Below, one piece after another: positions 48,185 to 58,833 of a DNA stretch of 64,000 nt. The first letter of the stretch is position 1, and each line of letters opens with the position of its first letter. The stretch spans positions 62,001 to 126,000 of the forward strand of contig NZ_LZGS01000001.1 of the NCBI RefSeq assembly GCF_001690495.1, in the 5' to 3' direction. Below the pieces are notes generated by a model. It had not been told where the DNA came from. It searched no databases and worked only from the letters and a program-made list of their open reading frames with translations. The position numbers were made by a program, and so were the translations under genes. Source of the DNA: Gilliamella sp. App4-10. GTDB lineage: Bacteria; Pseudomonadota; Gammaproteobacteria; Enterobacterales; Orbaceae.

Positions 48185-48210
48185 ATTACTGCGGCAAAAG
48201 CCGCAGTAAT
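48185..48210. terminator. Terminator hairpin between fabR and pntB
   Basis: Eleven-bp perfect stem ATTACTGCGGC (48185-48195) / GCCGCAGTAAT (48200-48210), loop AAAA, 15 bases beyond the pntB stop. Likely serves pntAB. Confidence 0.75.
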
Positions 48211-48225
48211 ATTTGTAGCGATTAA

Positions 48226-49620
48226 TTAAAGATTTTGTAATACTTTTTCAACACTATCTTTCGCGTCACCGAATAACATATAGCTGTTTTCTTTAAAGAA
48301 TAGTGGGTTTTGTACACCTGCATAACCGGTATTCATTGATCGTTTAGAAATAATTACTGTTTTTGCTTTCCAAACTTCAAGAACAGGCATGCCAGCAATT
48401 GGACTATTTGGGTCTTCTTCTGCAGCTGGGTTTACTGTATCATTTGCACCAATAACCCAAACAACATCCGTATCAGGGAAGTCATCATTGATTTCATCCA
48501 TTTCAAGAACGATATCATAAGGCACTTTGGCTTCTGCGAGCAATACGTTCATATGACCAGGTAAACGTCCAGCAACAGGATGAATACCAAATCTTACTTC
48601 GATATCCATTGCGCGTAGTTTTTCGGTAATATTACTTACGGCACCTTGTGCTTGTGCAACAGCCATACCATAGCCAGGAACAATGATAACAGAACGCGCC
48701 TCTTTTAATGTTTGTGCAACTTCGGCTGGTTGCATTTCACGGTACTCACCTTGTTCTTCATCAGATGAACTAGCTGCGCTACCATCACTACCAAATCCAC
48801 CCGCAATAACGCTGATAAATGAACGGTTCATTGCTTTACACATAATATATGACAAAATTGCGCCTGATGAACCAACTAATGCACCAGTTACAATGAGAAG
48901 ATCATTACCTAGCATAAAGCCTGCCGCTGCTGCAGCCCAACCCGAATAAGAGTTTAACATTGAAATAACCACAGGCATGTCAGCCCCACCAATTGAAGCA
49001 ACAAGATGGAAACCGAACACAAAAGCAATAATCGCCATGATTAACAAGCTAATTGTTGCACCAGCACCACTTTCTACATCAACGAAAGTAAACATTAAAA
49101 TGATTGAAACAATAATTGCCGCCAGGTTCCAATAATGTTTATTTGGAATTGATAATGGTTTTGAACTAATTCGTCCATTTAATTTACCGAAAGCGACAAC
49201 AGAGCCTGAGAAGGTTACTGCGCCGATAAAGACACCAACAAAAATCTCTACTAAATGTACAGTTAGTTCGCCGCCATGAAACTCTTGAATGTGAGGATCT
49301 AAAAAGCTGTTTAAGCCAACAAGGACCGCTGCCATTCCCACAAAACTATGAAGTAGCGCAACAAGTTCTGGCATTTGTGTCATTTCAACTTTTTTAGCAA
49401 GATATAAGCCAATAGTTGCACCAATAATCATTGCTATAACTATCCAGTGTAATCCGCCTTTAATACTAGCAACTGCTGCGATAAGAGCGATTGCCATACC
49501 AATCATACCATAGATATTTCCTGATTTGGCTGATTCTTGGTTAGAAAGGCCACGTAAACTAAAGATAAAAAGTAATGCAGCAATTACATAAGCTGCCTGA
49601 ATAATTCCATTACTTAACAT
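48226..49620 (-). CDS. pntB: NAD(P) transhydrogenase subunit beta
   Basis: Membrane subunit of the proton-translocating transhydrogenase that makes NADPH from NADH at the expense of proton motive force. 464 residues: nine or so membrane helices, then the NADP-binding domain III with [35 protein letters not shown] and [14 protein letters not shown]. pntA lies directly upstream (15 bases). Confidence 0.98.
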   Translation of the reverse strand: MLSNGIIQAAYVIAALLFIFSLRGLSNQESAKSGNIYGMIGMAIALIAAVASIKGGLHWIVIAMIIGATIGLYLAKKVEMTQMPELVALLHSFVGMAAVLVGLNSFLDPHIQEFHGGELTVHLVEIFVGVFIGAVTFSGSVVAFGKLNGRISSKPLSIPNKHYWNLAAIIVSIILMFTFVDVESGAGATISLLIMAIIAFVFGFHLVASIGGADMPVVISMLNSYSGWAAAAAGFMLGNDLLIVTGALVGSSGAILSYIMCKAMNRSFISVIAGGFGSDGSAASSSDEEQGEYREMQPAEVAQTLKEARSVIIVPGYGMAVAQAQGAVSNITEKLRAMDIEVRFGIHPVAGRLPGHMNVLLAEAKVPYDIVLEMDEINDDFPDTDVVWVIGANDTVNPAAEEDPNSPIAGMPVLEVWKAKTVIISKRSMNTGYAGVQNPLFFKENSYMLFGDAKDSVEKVLQNL

Positions 49621-49635
49621 AATTTATGCTCTCCC

Positions 49636-51168
49636 TTACTTGCCACGTTGGAACATTTTCAGCATTCTTTGGGTAACAAAGAATCCACCAAAAATATTGA
49701 TACTAGCAATCAAAATAGCAACAAAGGCAATTGCCGTAGTTAAGCCATTATCATCACCGACTTGTAATATTGCACCGACTAATATAATCCCAGAAATTGC
49801 ATTAGTGACCGACATCAGTGGTGTATGTAAAGAGTGTGTGACATTCCATACTACGTAGTAACCAACAACACAAGATAATGCAAATACGGTAAAATGTCCT
49901 AAAAAGCTTTCTGGAACCGAGTTAGCAAGCCAAAAGAAAGCAATGAGAGCCAATGCTAAAATACCATATTTTTTTCGAGGTTCCATTGGTTTCGGTTCAG
50001 GCTTAACAATTGGCTCAGCTGCTTTTTTCTGCGGTTGAGCAGATACTTGAATTGGGGGGGCAGGCCAAGTGATTTCTTTATTTTTGACCACCGTTACACC
50101 ACGAATTACAACATCTTCAAAATTGATATCAACATTCCCGTCTTTTTCTTTTGCAAGTAGTTTTAATAGGTTAACAATGTTCGTACCATAAAGTTGTGAT
50201 GCTTGTGCTGGCATACGATTAGCTAAATCAGTATAACCAACAATCTTTACATTGTTATCTGTTTCGAAAACTTCTCCTGGTTTAGTCAATTCACAGTTAC
50301 CGCCAGTTAATGCCGCTAAATCAACAATAACACTACCTGGTTTCATGGATTCAACCATCTCTTTAGAAATAAGCTTTGGTGCAGGTTTTCCCGGAATTAA
50401 GGCCGTGGTAATAATGATATCAACATCTTTCGCTTGCTCAGCAAACAGGGCCATTTCAGCTTCGATAAAGGCGGCTGACATCTGTTTAGCGTAGCCGTCG
50501 CCAGAACCGGCTTCTTCTTCAAAATCTAGCTCTAAAAAGTCGGCTCCCATGCTGTTAATTTGTTCAGCAACTTCAGGGCGGGTGTCAAAAGCACGAACAA
50601 TCGCACCTAAACTCACCGCTGCGCCAATAGCAGCTAGTCCAGCAACACCAGCTCCAATAACTAATACTTTAGCCGGTGGGACTTTACCAGCAGCAGTAAC
50701 TTGACCGGTAAAGAATCGACCAAATTGATTTGCTGCTTCGATAACTGAACGGTAACCAGCAATATTAGACATTGAACTCAATGCGTCTAAAGATTGTGCT
50801 CGTGAAATACGTGGCACACAGTCCATTGCCATAACAGTAATATTTTTAGCTGCTAATTTTTCTAATAATTCTTTATGCTGAGCTGGATAAATATAACTGA
50901 TAAGGGTTGCTCCCTCTTTCATTAAAGCAATTTCATCGTCGGTTGGTGCATGAAATTTCAATATTAAATCACTTTGCCAAATATCTTGTGTATTTTGAAT
51001 TGTGGCTCCAGCATCAATAAAAGCTTGGTCTTCAAAATGAGCTGCATGACCTGCGCCTTGTTCTACGGAAACTGTAAAGCCCAATTTTAACAGTTGTCCA
51101 ACAGTCAGGGGAGTTGCAGCAACTCGAGCTTCATTGGTTAACCGTTCTTTAGGTATACCGATATGCAT
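49636..51168 (-). CDS. pntA: NAD(P) transhydrogenase subunit alpha
   Basis: NAD(H)-binding subunit of the same enzyme. 510 residues. Domain I begins [10 protein letters not shown] and carries [17 protein letters not shown] (Rossmann fold) and [11 protein letters not shown] Pro/Lys linker at about 370-400 is followed by four membrane helices at the C-terminus. Forms an operon with pntB; the soluble transhydrogenase gene sthA is not in the window. Confidence 0.98.
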   Translation of the reverse strand: MHIGIPKERLTNEARVAATPLTVGQLLKLGFTVSVEQGAGHAAHFEDQAFIDAGATIQNTQDIWQSDLILKFHAPTDDEIALMKEGATLISYIYPAQHKELLEKLAAKNITVMAMDCVPRISRAQSLDALSSMSNIAGYRSVIEAANQFGRFFTGQVTAAGKVPPAKVLVIGAGVAGLAAIGAAVSLGAIVRAFDTRPEVAEQINSMGADFLELDFEEEAGSGDGYAKQMSAAFIEAEMALFAEQAKDVDIIITTALIPGKPAPKLISKEMVESMKPGSVIVDLAALTGGNCELTKPGEVFETDNNVKIVGYTDLANRMPAQASQLYGTNIVNLLKLLAKEKDGNVDINFEDVVIRGVTVVKNKEITWPAPPIQVSAQPQKKAAEPIVKPEPKPMEPRKKYGILALALIAFFWLANSVPESFLGHFTVFALSCVVGYYVVWNVTHSLHTPLMSVTNAISGIILVGAILQVGDDNGLTTAIAFVAILIASINIFGGFFVTQRMLKMFQRGK

Positions 51169-51487
51169 TTCGTTACGTCCTTATGTTAGTTTATAAAATG
51201 TATATTGATTTTAGCATAAATAGGTTTCTGTGCGAGTAGGGAATCTATTTTTTATTCAAGAAATAAGATTTTTAAATTATTTGAGTGATATTTATTAATT
51301 AATATTATTATAAGGCTGTAACTAAATAGCCCTAATTTAAATAATACAGTTTGAACTCTTTCCTCGAATTCCATTACAAATTTACTGTATATTGTTATAT
51401 AATTGGTGGCATTTTTATTCATACCGCACAGAGATAAAACCTCTGAGGTATGTTTCGATTTTGTTCTCCTTGAATTAAGGATTCTTT
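51169..51487. other. Divergent region pntA/mukF
   Basis: About 320 AT-rich bases with no gene. The only distinct structure is the hairpin at 51421-51451 in what should be the mukF leader. Confidence 0.5.
51421..51451 (+). promoter_or_regulatory. Stem-loop in the mukF leader
   Basis: ATACC (51421-51425) pairs with GGTAT (51447-51451), and CAGAG (51429-51433) with CTCTG (51441-51445). A three-base bulge and a single-base bulge separate the helices, with loop ATAAAAC. It ends 36 bases before the mukF ATG, so it could modulate translation or be a weak attenuator. Not a riboswitch class I recognise. Confidence 0.4.
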
Positions 51488-52810
51488 ATGATTGATTTTT
51501 CCCAATCAGTGCCAGAATTGGTTGCTTGGGCAAAAAATAATGATTTTTCGATCTCATTACCAGTTGAACGGCTTGCTTTTTTATTAGCAATAGCAGTATT
51601 AAATAGTGAACGGTTTGATGGTGAAATGACGGAATCTGAATTAGTTGATGCCTTCCGCCATGTATCGCAAATTTTCGAACAGAGTGAAGAAACGATAACG
51701 GTTAGAGCGAACAATGCGATAAATGATCTCGTTCGCCAACGTTTTATTACTCGATTTACGAGTGAAATGACTGATGGGTTTTCTATCTATCGTTTGACAC
51801 CATTGGGAATAGGTATTACTGATTATTATATTCGTCAGCGAGAGTTTTCCACCTTACGTTTATCTCTCCAACTTTCTATTGTTGCACAAGAGTTAAAACG
51901 AGCTGCCGATGCTGCGCTTGAAGGCGGTGATGATCTGCATTGGCATCGAAATGTTTTTGCGCCGTTAAAATATTCCGTTGCTGAGATTTTTGACAGTATT
52001 GATATCACGCAACGTGTTATGGATGAGCAGCAGGCAGATGTGAAGCAAAATATTTCAGCCTTATTAAGCCAAGATTGGCAAGCTGCAATTAGCAGTTGTG
52101 AAGGTTTACTTACCGAAACATCGCAGACATTGCGTGAGTTACAAGATACTTTAGCTGCTGCAGGGGATAAGCTACAAGCTAGTCTTCTTTTGATCCAAGA
52201 TGCAATATTGGACAATCCTGATCTTGATAAGATTAACAATGTGATTATAGATTTACAGGGCAAACTTGACCGGATTATTGGTTGGGGGCAAAAGGCGATA
52301 GATCTTTGGATAGGTTATGATCGCCACGTGCATAAGTTTATTCGTACCGCAATTGATTTAGATAAGAATCGCGTTTTTTCGCAGCGTTTACGTAAATCAA
52401 TTCAAAATTACTTTGATTTGCCTTGGTCACTGACTTTTGCTAATGCTGATCGTTTGCTTGATATGCGTGATGAAGAATTAGTCTTACACGAAGCAGAAGT
52501 AACCGGCGAATTACCAGCAGAGCTCGAATTTGAAATGATTGAAGAACTTCAAGAGCATATTATTGCGCATATTGAACAAAATCTACTGATCTTTAAGCAA
52601 GAAAATAAACCACTTGATATGGGTATTGCCATTCGCAGTTATTTAGCGCAGTTCCCACGCGAACAACATTTTGATATTGCAAGGTTATTTATCGATCACG
52701 CTATTCGTTTAGGTATTGCCGAAGACGATTTGCTAGGTATCCCTGCCGAATGGAAACTGATTAACGATTATGGAGCTAAGGTACAAGCACATGTCATCAA
52801 TAAATACTAA
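51488..52810 (+). CDS. mukF: Condensin kleisin subunit MukF
   Basis: Bridges the two heads of the MukB dimer in the MukBEF chromosome-organising complex. 440 residues, as in E. coli. [20 protein letters not shown] starts the winged-helix dimerisation domain. The central helical region has [17 protein letters not shown] and the C-terminal winged helix ends [17 protein letters not shown]. The last 20 bases overlap mukE. No smtA homologue is upstream. Confidence 0.96.
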   Translation: MIDFSQSVPELVAWAKNNDFSISLPVERLAFLLAIAVLNSERFDGEMTESELVDAFRHVSQIFEQSEETITVRANNAINDLVRQRFITRFTSEMTDGFSIYRLTPLGIGITDYYIRQREFSTLRLSLQLSIVAQELKRAADAALEGGDDLHWHRNVFAPLKYSVAEIFDSIDITQRVMDEQQADVKQNISALLSQDWQAAISSCEGLLTETSQTLRELQDTLAAAGDKLQASLLLIQDAILDNPDLDKINNVIIDLQGKLDRIIGWGQKAIDLWIGYDRHVHKFIRTAIDLDKNRVFSQRLRKSIQNYFDLPWSLTFANADRLLDMRDEELVLHEAEVTGELPAELEFEMIEELQEHIIAHIEQNLLIFKQENKPLDMGIAIRSYLAQFPREQHFDIARLFIDHAIRLGIAEDDLLGIPAEWKLINDYGAKVQAHVINKY

Positions 52811-53582
52811 AAATTTAGAAATAGAATCAACCGCTCATCACCTTGATAAAGTTATGGGGCGTATTGCAGCCAGTTCTCAAGCATTAATCGATAAATATAT
52901 GCCTGTAAAATTAGCGCAGGCGATTGCTAATCCAATTTTTCCAGAACTTGATAGCTTACTACGATCAGGGCGCCATATTGGTATTGATGAGCTTGATCAT
53001 CATGCTTTTTTAATGGATTTCCAACTTGAGCTTGAGCAATTTTATCAACGTTATAATGTTGAATTGATTCGAGCGCCAGAAGGCTTTTTCTACTTGCGTC
53101 CACGCTCTACAACATTAATTCCTCGTTCAGTATTATCGGAATTTGATATGCTTGTTGGTAAAGTACTTTGTTATCTATATTTGAGCCCAGAACGATTGGC
53201 TCATGAAGGCATTTTTACCTTACAAGAGCTATTTGATGAACTGGTTTCGTTAGCTAACGAAAATAAATTACTGAAATTAGTTAACCAGCGTTCAACCGGT
53301 TCAGATTTAGATCGCCAAAAACTCTTTGATAAAGTAAAAACAGCTTTAAATCGCTTACGTCGGCTTGGTATGATTTTTTTTATTGTTGGAAACGACAGCT
53401 CACGCTTTCGTATTAACGAAGCTATCTTCCGCTTTGGGGCAGATGTTCGTAGTAGCGATGATGCGCAAGAAGCGCAACTGCGCTTAATCCGAGATGGTGA
53501 AGCAATTAAAATTGAATCATCACTGACTTTAGATAATGATAACAGCGAAGAACAAGAAGAAGTTAATGAGGAGACAGAATAA
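52791..53582 (+). CDS. mukE: Condensin subunit MukE
   Basis: Binds MukF and regulates MukB ATPase and DNA entrapment. 263 residues from ATG 52791 (MSSINTKN...), the E. coli-like start; an upstream in-frame codon at 52770 lies deep in mukF. Conserved block: [20 protein letters not shown] ... [19 protein letters not shown] ... [18 protein letters not shown]. The N-terminus is about 30 residues longer than E. coli before MPVKLAQA. The acidic tail is typical. Confidence 0.96.
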   Translation: MSSINTKNLEIESTAHHLDKVMGRIAASSQALIDKYMPVKLAQAIANPIFPELDSLLRSGRHIGIDELDHHAFLMDFQLELEQFYQRYNVELIRAPEGFFYLRPRSTTLIPRSVLSEFDMLVGKVLCYLYLSPERLAHEGIFTLQELFDELVSLANENKLLKLVNQRSTGSDLDRQKLFDKVKTALNRLRRLGMIFFIVGNDSSRFRINEAIFRFGADVRSSDDAQEAQLRLIRDGEAIKIESSLTLDNDNSEEQEEVNEETE

Positions 53583-53584
53583 AC

Positions 53585-56500
53585 ATGATTGGACACGGTA
53601 AATTTCACTCATTAACGTTAATTAACTGGAATGGTTTTTTTGCGCGAACTTTTGAGCTAGACCAATTAGTCACAACGCTATCGGGTGGTAATGGGGCTGG
53701 TAAATCAACCACAATGGCAGCATTTGTAACCGCATTAATTCCTGACTTAACCTTATTACACTTTAGAAATACAACGGAAGCCGGGGCGACTTCAGGTTCA
53801 CGAGACAAAGGCTTGCATGGTAAATTAAAACCGGGTGTTTGTTATTCTATGCTTGATGTGATTAATTCTCGTAACCAACGTATTATTTGTGGTGTCCGCT
53901 TACAACAAGTTGCAGGTCGCGATAAAAAAGTCGATATCAAACCATTCTTATTGCAAGGTTTACCTATTGGTATAAGCCCAACAGAATTGGTAACAGAACG
54001 ACTCAATGATAAACAAGCTCGCATTTTATCGTTACTAGAGCTAAAAGATAAAGTTGAATTGATGGATGGTATTATCTTCAAACAATTTAACTCGATTACT
54101 GATTATCATTCAGTTATGTTTGATTTTGGCATTTTACCAAAACGCTTACGTTCACCATCAGATAGAAGTAAATATTACCGATTGATCGAAGCCTCACTTT
54201 ATGGCGGTATCTCAAGTGCTATTACACGTTCACTACGCGACTATTTATTACCTGAAAATGGTGGGGTGCGTAAAGCTTTCCAAGATATGGAAGCGGCACT
54301 GCGTGAAAACCGAATGACATTAGAAGCGATTCGAGTTACACAATCCGATCGGGATTTATTCAAACATCTTATTACTGAATCGACCAATTATGTCGCGGCC
54401 GATTATATGCGTCATGCTAACGCACGCCGAGTGCATATTGAATCGGTACTTGGCTTGCGTCGTGATATGTTTAAAACGCAAGATCAGCTTATTAGTAATC
54501 AATACCGCCAAGTAGAAACGGCGAAAGAACTTAAAGAGTATCAAGAAGCGCAAAGCGATTTGGAAACTGATTTACAAGCCGCTAATGATCACCTCAATTT
54601 AGCACAAACAGCGCTACGCCAACAAGAAAAAATCGACCGCTATCAAGCAGATTTAGATGACTTAAATTTAAAGCTTGAAGAACAAAACGAAGTGGTACTT
54701 GAAGCGAATGAACAGTACCAAGTTTATCGCGATCAGGTTAACGAAACAGAGCAAGAAGTCGATGAAATCAAAACACAGTTGGCGGATTATCAGCAAGCAC
54801 TTGATGTTCAACAAACACGAGCAATTCAATACCAACAGGCTTTACAGGCACTAAAAAATGCGCAGTCATTATGTCAGCTACCAAAACTAGATATTAGCAA
54901 TATCGAAGATCACTTTGCCGTGTTTGATGAAAAGCAAAAAGAGATCACCGAACAAGTTCTTGAACTTGAACAAAAATTAAGTGTATCTGATGCAGCCATG
55001 AATCAATTTGATCGAGCTTATCAATTGGTGATTAAATTAGTTGGTGATGTGACACGTAGTGATGCCTTTGTTGCAGCGAAAGAAGCATTAAGAAAATGGC
55101 CATCACAATGTTATCAAGCTGAACAAGCGGAACATTTACAGCTACAACTTGATGAACTAGAACAGCGCTTTTTTGAGCAAAAAGAAGCAGAATCATTACT
55201 AACACAGTTTTGTAAACGTATTGGACGACAAATTAATTATGATGAGCTTGACGAATTAAAACAAGAGATCGAATCCCAACTAGATGAGAATGCGGAGCGG
55301 GCTAACGAATCAAGCGAAAAGCGTATTGAATTTAGGCAAGAACTTGAACAGATTCAATCGAAAATTACTGATTATCACCAAAAAGCACCATTATGGTTAA
55401 AAGCCCAAGATGCGTTAATTGCTTTGCAAGAACAAACCGGTGAAACGTTTAATAACAGTCAAGCCGTGACTCAACATATGCAAAAGTTGCTTGAAAGAGA
55501 GCGAATATTAGTTACTGAACGAGATCAAATTAGCTTTAGACGTAATCAATTAGATGTCCAAATTGAGCAACTTAACCAACCTAGTGGTGTTGATGATGGT
55601 CGTTTATCTGCATTGTCTGAACGCTTCAACGGTGTATTACTTTCTGAAATTTATGAAGACGTAACCATTGATGATGCGCCTTACTTTTCAGCGCTCTATG
55701 GTCCAGCAAGGCAAGCTATCGTTGTGCCAGACTTATCATTAGTTAAACAGCAATTAGAAAGCCTTACCGAAAGTGATGAAGACTATCCTGAAGATATCTA
55801 CTTTATTGAAGGTGATCCTTCATCATTTGATGATAGCGTTTTTGATTGCGAAGAGATGAATAAATCCGTACTAGTCAAAACAGGCGATCGCCAATGGCGA
55901 TTTTCAAGTTTTCCAAGTGTACCACTATTTGGTCGAGCAGCGCGTGAAGTTCATCTTGAAAAACTATCGATTGAACGTGATGAATTACATGAACGTTATG
56001 CAACAATTTCATTTGATTTACAAAAATTACAACGCATTGAGCAAAATGTTGGACAGTTTATAGGTCAATATCTTGCGGTTGCTTTTGATATCGACCCTGA
56101 AGCGGAAGCGCAAAAATTAGCGACAAGACGCACCGAAATTGAACGTCAATTATCATCTCAAGAAAGCATTGATCAACAAAACCAACAACAAGTTATTAAT
56201 TGCAAAGAGCAATTAGCTACCGTTAATAAGCTTGTTGCTCAGATGCACTTGCTTGCAGATGAAGATTTAGCGGATCGGGTTGATGAATTACGTGAACAAT
56301 TAGCTGAAGCGCAAGAATCTGTGCAGTATGTTAGCCGTAATCGCAATACTGTTTCAGAACTTGAACCGATTGTGGCACTATTACAAAGTGATCCTGAACA
56401 AAATGAATCGCTTCGTGAACATTACAACACGGTTAAAGCACAGCAACACACGATTCGCCAACAAGTTTTTGCGTTAACTGAAGTCATACAACGCCGAGCT

Positions 56501-58003
56501 CACTTTAGTTATGAAGATTCGGCTGGCATGTTGAGCGAAAATAGTGATTTAAATGAAAAATTGCGGTCTCGATTAGAAGTGGTTGAAGCGCAAAGAGCTG
56601 AAGCGCGTAGTCAGATGCAACAGTATCAAGATAAATACAATCAATATAACCAAACGTTTGCCTCGCTTAAAAGCGCATTTGAAACTAAGCGTGATATGTT
56701 GCATGAACTACAAAAAGAGATCGAACAAATTGGCGTAAAAGCGGACGCGATCACAGAAGAACGAGCGCGATTGCGCCGTGATGAAATCCATCAAAAATTA
56801 AATAATAACCGTCAACATTGTACATCGCTTGAAAAACAACTGATTATGTGTGAAAGCGAAATGACACAGATGCAAAAACGCTTAACTCAGACACTGCGTG
56901 ATTATAAACAACTTCGCGAACAGATAGTACAAGCGAAAGCAGGATGGTGTTTAGTATTAAGGTTGGTTAAAGAAAACAGTGTTGAACGTCGACTACATCG
57001 CCGAGAACTGGCTTACTTAAGTGCTGATGAGCTACGTTCTATGTCGGATAAGGCATTGGGTTCGTTACGCTTGGCAGTTAATGACAATGAACATCTACGG
57101 GATGTTTTAAGATTATCAGAAGATCCAAAACGTCCAGAACGTAAAATTCAATTCTACATCGCAGTTTATGCACATTTACGCGAGCGAATTCGCCAAGATA
57201 TTGTGAAAACAGATGACCCTATTGAAGCGATCGAACAGATGGAAATTGAATTGTCACGTTTAACGGAAGAACTCACATCACGTGAACAGCAGCTGGCAAT
57301 TAGTTCAAAGAGTGTGTCCAATATTATCCGTAAAACCATACAGCGAGAGCAAAATCGTATACGTATGCTTAACCAAGGCTTACAAGCGGTAGCATTCGGT
57401 CAAGTCAATGGCGTACGCTTAAATGTTAGCGTTCGAGAAGCACACTCTACTCTGTTATCAGCATTAGCTGATGAGCAAAACGAACATCAAGATCTGTTTA
57501 GTAATAATCGTATTACATTTTCAGAAGCTTTAGCAAAACTTTATCAGCGTTTAAACCCACATATTGATATGGGACAACGAACGGCACAAAATATTGGTGA
57601 AGAACTGCTTGATTATCGGAATTATCTTGAAATGGATGTTGAAGTGAACCGTGGTGCGGATGGTTGGCTACGTGCTGAAAGTGGTGCGCTATCAACCGGT
57701 GAGGCAATTGGTACGGGTATGTCAATTTTACTCATGGTTATTCAAAGTTGGGAAGAAGAATCCAAGCGACTACGTAATAAAGACATTTTACCATGCCGTT
57801 TATTATTCTTGGACGAAGCCGCTCGACTAGATGCCAAATCCATTGCAACACTATTTGAGCTTTGCGAACGGCTAGAAATGCAATTAATCATTGCCGCTCC
57901 AGAAAACATCAGCCCAGAAAAAGGCACAACGTATAAACTTGTACGTAAAGTGATAAACAACCAAGAGCATGTGCATGTGGTTGGTTTAAAGGGCTTCGCT
58001 TAA
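53585..58003 (+). CDS. mukB: Chromosome partition protein MukB (SMC-like ATPase)
   Basis: SMC-type ATPase that extrudes and organises chromosomal DNA with MukEF and topoisomerase IV. 1472 residues against 1486 in E. coli. Walker [10 protein letters not shown] is at residues 34-42. Two long coiled-coil arms (about 290-660 and 790-1150) flank the hinge ([20 protein letters not shown] then [14 protein letters not shown]). The C-terminal head has the ABC signature [13 protein letters not shown] and Walker [12 protein letters not shown]. It ends at GLKGFA, lacking the last E. coli residues. Starts two bases after mukE. Confidence 0.98.
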   Translation: MIGHGKFHSLTLINWNGFFARTFELDQLVTTLSGGNGAGKSTTMAAFVTALIPDLTLLHFRNTTEAGATSGSRDKGLHGKLKPGVCYSMLDVINSRNQRIICGVRLQQVAGRDKKVDIKPFLLQGLPIGISPTELVTERLNDKQARILSLLELKDKVELMDGIIFKQFNSITDYHSVMFDFGILPKRLRSPSDRSKYYRLIEASLYGGISSAITRSLRDYLLPENGGVRKAFQDMEAALRENRMTLEAIRVTQSDRDLFKHLITESTNYVAADYMRHANARRVHIESVLGLRRDMFKTQDQLISNQYRQVETAKELKEYQEAQSDLETDLQAANDHLNLAQTALRQQEKIDRYQADLDDLNLKLEEQNEVVLEANEQYQVYRDQVNETEQEVDEIKTQLADYQQALDVQQTRAIQYQQALQALKNAQSLCQLPKLDISNIEDHFAVFDEKQKEITEQVLELEQKLSVSDAAMNQFDRAYQLVIKLVGDVTRSDAFVAAKEALRKWPSQCYQAEQAEHLQLQLDELEQRFFEQKEAESLLTQFCKRIGRQINYDELDELKQEIESQLDENAERANESSEKRIEFRQELEQIQSKITDYHQKAPLWLKAQDALIALQEQTGETFNNSQAVTQHMQKLLERERILVTERDQISFRRNQLDVQIEQLNQPSGVDDGRLSALSERFNGVLLSEIYEDVTIDDAPYFSALYGPARQAIVVPDLSLVKQQLESLTESDEDYPEDIYFIEGDPSSFDDSVFDCEEMNKSVLVKTGDRQWRFSSFPSVPLFGRAAREVHLEKLSIERDELHERYATISFDLQKLQRIEQNVGQFIGQYLAVAFDIDPEAEAQKLATRRTEIERQLSSQESIDQQNQQQVINCKEQLATVNKLVAQMHLLADEDLADRVDELREQLAEAQESVQYVSRNRNTVSELEPIVALLQSDPEQNESLREHYNTVKAQQHTIRQQVFALTEVIQRRAHFSYEDSAGMLSENSDLNEKLRSRLEVVEAQRAEARSQMQQYQDKYNQYNQTFASLKSAFETKRDMLHELQKEIEQIGVKADAITEERARLRRDEIHQKLNNNRQHCTSLEKQLIMCESEMTQMQKRLTQTLRDYKQLREQIVQAKAGWCLVLRLVKENSVERRLHRRELAYLSADELRSMSDKALGSLRLAVNDNEHLRDVLRLSEDPKRPERKIQFYIAVYAHLRERIRQDIVKTDDPIEAIEQMEIELSRLTEELTSREQQLAISSKSVSNIIRKTIQREQNRIRMLNQGLQAVAFGQVNGVRLNVSVREAHSTLLSALADEQNEHQDLFSNNRITFSEALAKLYQRLNPHIDMGQRTAQNIGEELLDYRNYLEMDVEVNRGADGWLRAESGALSTGEAIGTGMSILLMVIQSWEEESKRLRNKDILPCRLLFLDEAARLDAKSIATLFELCERLEMQLIIAAPENISPEKGTTYKLVRKVINNQEHVHVVGLKGFA

Positions 58004-58005
58004 TT

Positions 58006-58032
58006 TGTTTTGTCGACATTGTCGGCAAAACA
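58006..58032 (+). terminator. Hairpin just after mukB
   Basis: Thirteen-base arms TGTTTTGTCGACA (58006-58018) and TGTCGGCAAAACA (58020-58032) pair with one G-U. Few T follow, so this is a probable but not ideal terminator. Confidence 0.6.
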
Positions 58033-58039
58033 TTGGCGT

Positions 58040-58078
58040 ATTTTGTAAAAAAGTTTCAGGTAACTATACGTTTTAGTA
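58040..58078 (+). repeat. Dispersed intergenic repeat, copy 2 (after mukB)
   Basis: Matches 31 of 39 bases of 2584-2622 after holB and shares GTTTTAGTATAAAA with the copy after fabR. A further stem-loop GCTCAATA...TATTGAGC lies at 58096-58122. Confidence 0.55.
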
Positions 58079-58426
58079 TAAAAATATGGTTATAAGCTCA
58101 ATAGCAATATGAGGTATTGAGCCAAATTAAGCCATTTTATAAAGGCGTACTCTGTCTAATCTTTGGCAGGATCACTTCCACCATCAAATAAAAACAGCAG
58201 TCCTTGCCTCTTAGCATGGCAGTTTGAGTATCTTATTAATGGGTGAATTTTTCTTGCCATAATAATTTTAGTATATAGTTTCGTATAACTAACCATATAA
58301 CTAAAAATTTTGGTTGTAAATGTACCTTACTGATACTTAATGGGCAATAAAATAGACTTTAAGGCTTGTTATTACTGGTTTTGGTGTGCTTTGTTGGGGT
58401 TAAAAGAATATTACTGTTTATTGATT
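58079..58426. other. Gene-poor stretch between mukB and the element
   Basis: Contains a stem-loop at 58096-58122 and, on the minus strand, a 34-codon open frame from ATG 58260 to TAG 58156 (MARKIHPLIRY ... DGGSDPAKD). It has no ribosome site. I see no convincing gene. Confidence 0.4.
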
Positions 58427-58448
58427 TGGTGCGTGGGCGGGACTTGAA
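58427..58448 (-). other. Candidate attachment site (tRNA 3'-end-like)
   Basis: On the minus strand this reads TTCAAGTCCCGC then CCACGCACCA, resembling a tRNA-Leu T-loop, T-stem, acceptor and CCA end. It is one base short of a regular tRNA and no tRNA body precedes it. A partial tRNA 3' end is what a P4-type integrase leaves at the far end of an element; its orientation fits an intact minus-strand tRNA beyond the right edge. Could be coincidence. Confidence 0.4.
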
Positions 58449-58503
58449 AAGCGCTGTTTAAATCATTTTTCATAAAGCATTGTGTTTGTTTCTTCTGTTT
58501 GCC

Positions 58504-58542
58504 GTACCCCCATTTGTACCCCCAAAATAAAAACTGACCCCC
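58504..58542 (+). repeat. GTACCCCC direct repeats near the element end
   Basis: GTACCCCC at 58504-58511 and 58516-58523 (12-base period), with TGACCCCC at 58535-58542. Short tandem sites like this beside attachment sites are often integrase arm-binding or excisionase sites (inference). Confidence 0.5.
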
Positions 58543-58696
58543 AATATTAGGTATTTTAATCTTGCCAAATTGAAAGGTTAAAAATTGGTTTTAGAATTTT
58601 GACGGTGTAAAAATTTATCTAGGTGAGCGGTATCCGTTAATTATGTTTTAGATTTTTTATACCTCCCCCCCCATAAAAATAAAATTTTATAAAAAA

Positions 58697-58801
58697 GTGT
58701 TCACGGTGTTCACTACTTGCTTGAAGCCTTATTCTAAAAGGGTTTGAGCGGTGAACACTTAATGATTTACTATTCACAAGTGTACACTTTAGGTGTTCAC
58801 C
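58697..58801. other. Candidate replication origin with GTGTTCAC iterons
   Basis: GTGTTCAC occurs at 58697-58704, 58706-58713 and 58793-58800, and its inverse GTGAACAC at 58751-58758. A palindrome AGTGTACACT is at 58779-58788. The core GGTGAACA (58750-58757, and inverted at 58794-58801) is the kind of iteron that phage P4 alpha protein binds at ori and crr, as I recall. A very AT-rich stretch and a C8 run (58665-58672) lie to the left. The primase-helicase gene is close by. Confidence 0.6.
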
Positions 58802-58833
58802 ACAAGATAAATAATGGATTAATTTAGATCTAG

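Noticed and set aside
51835-52263. Minus-strand open frames within mukF and mukB
   Set aside because: They are antisense to the muk genes, which are strongly conserved in sequence; the frames follow codon bias and carry no motif.
58427-58500. A complete tRNA gene on the minus strand
   Set aside because: Only the T-loop to CCA-like end is present; the sequence on the 5' side does not pair into a T-stem or form anticodon and D arms.
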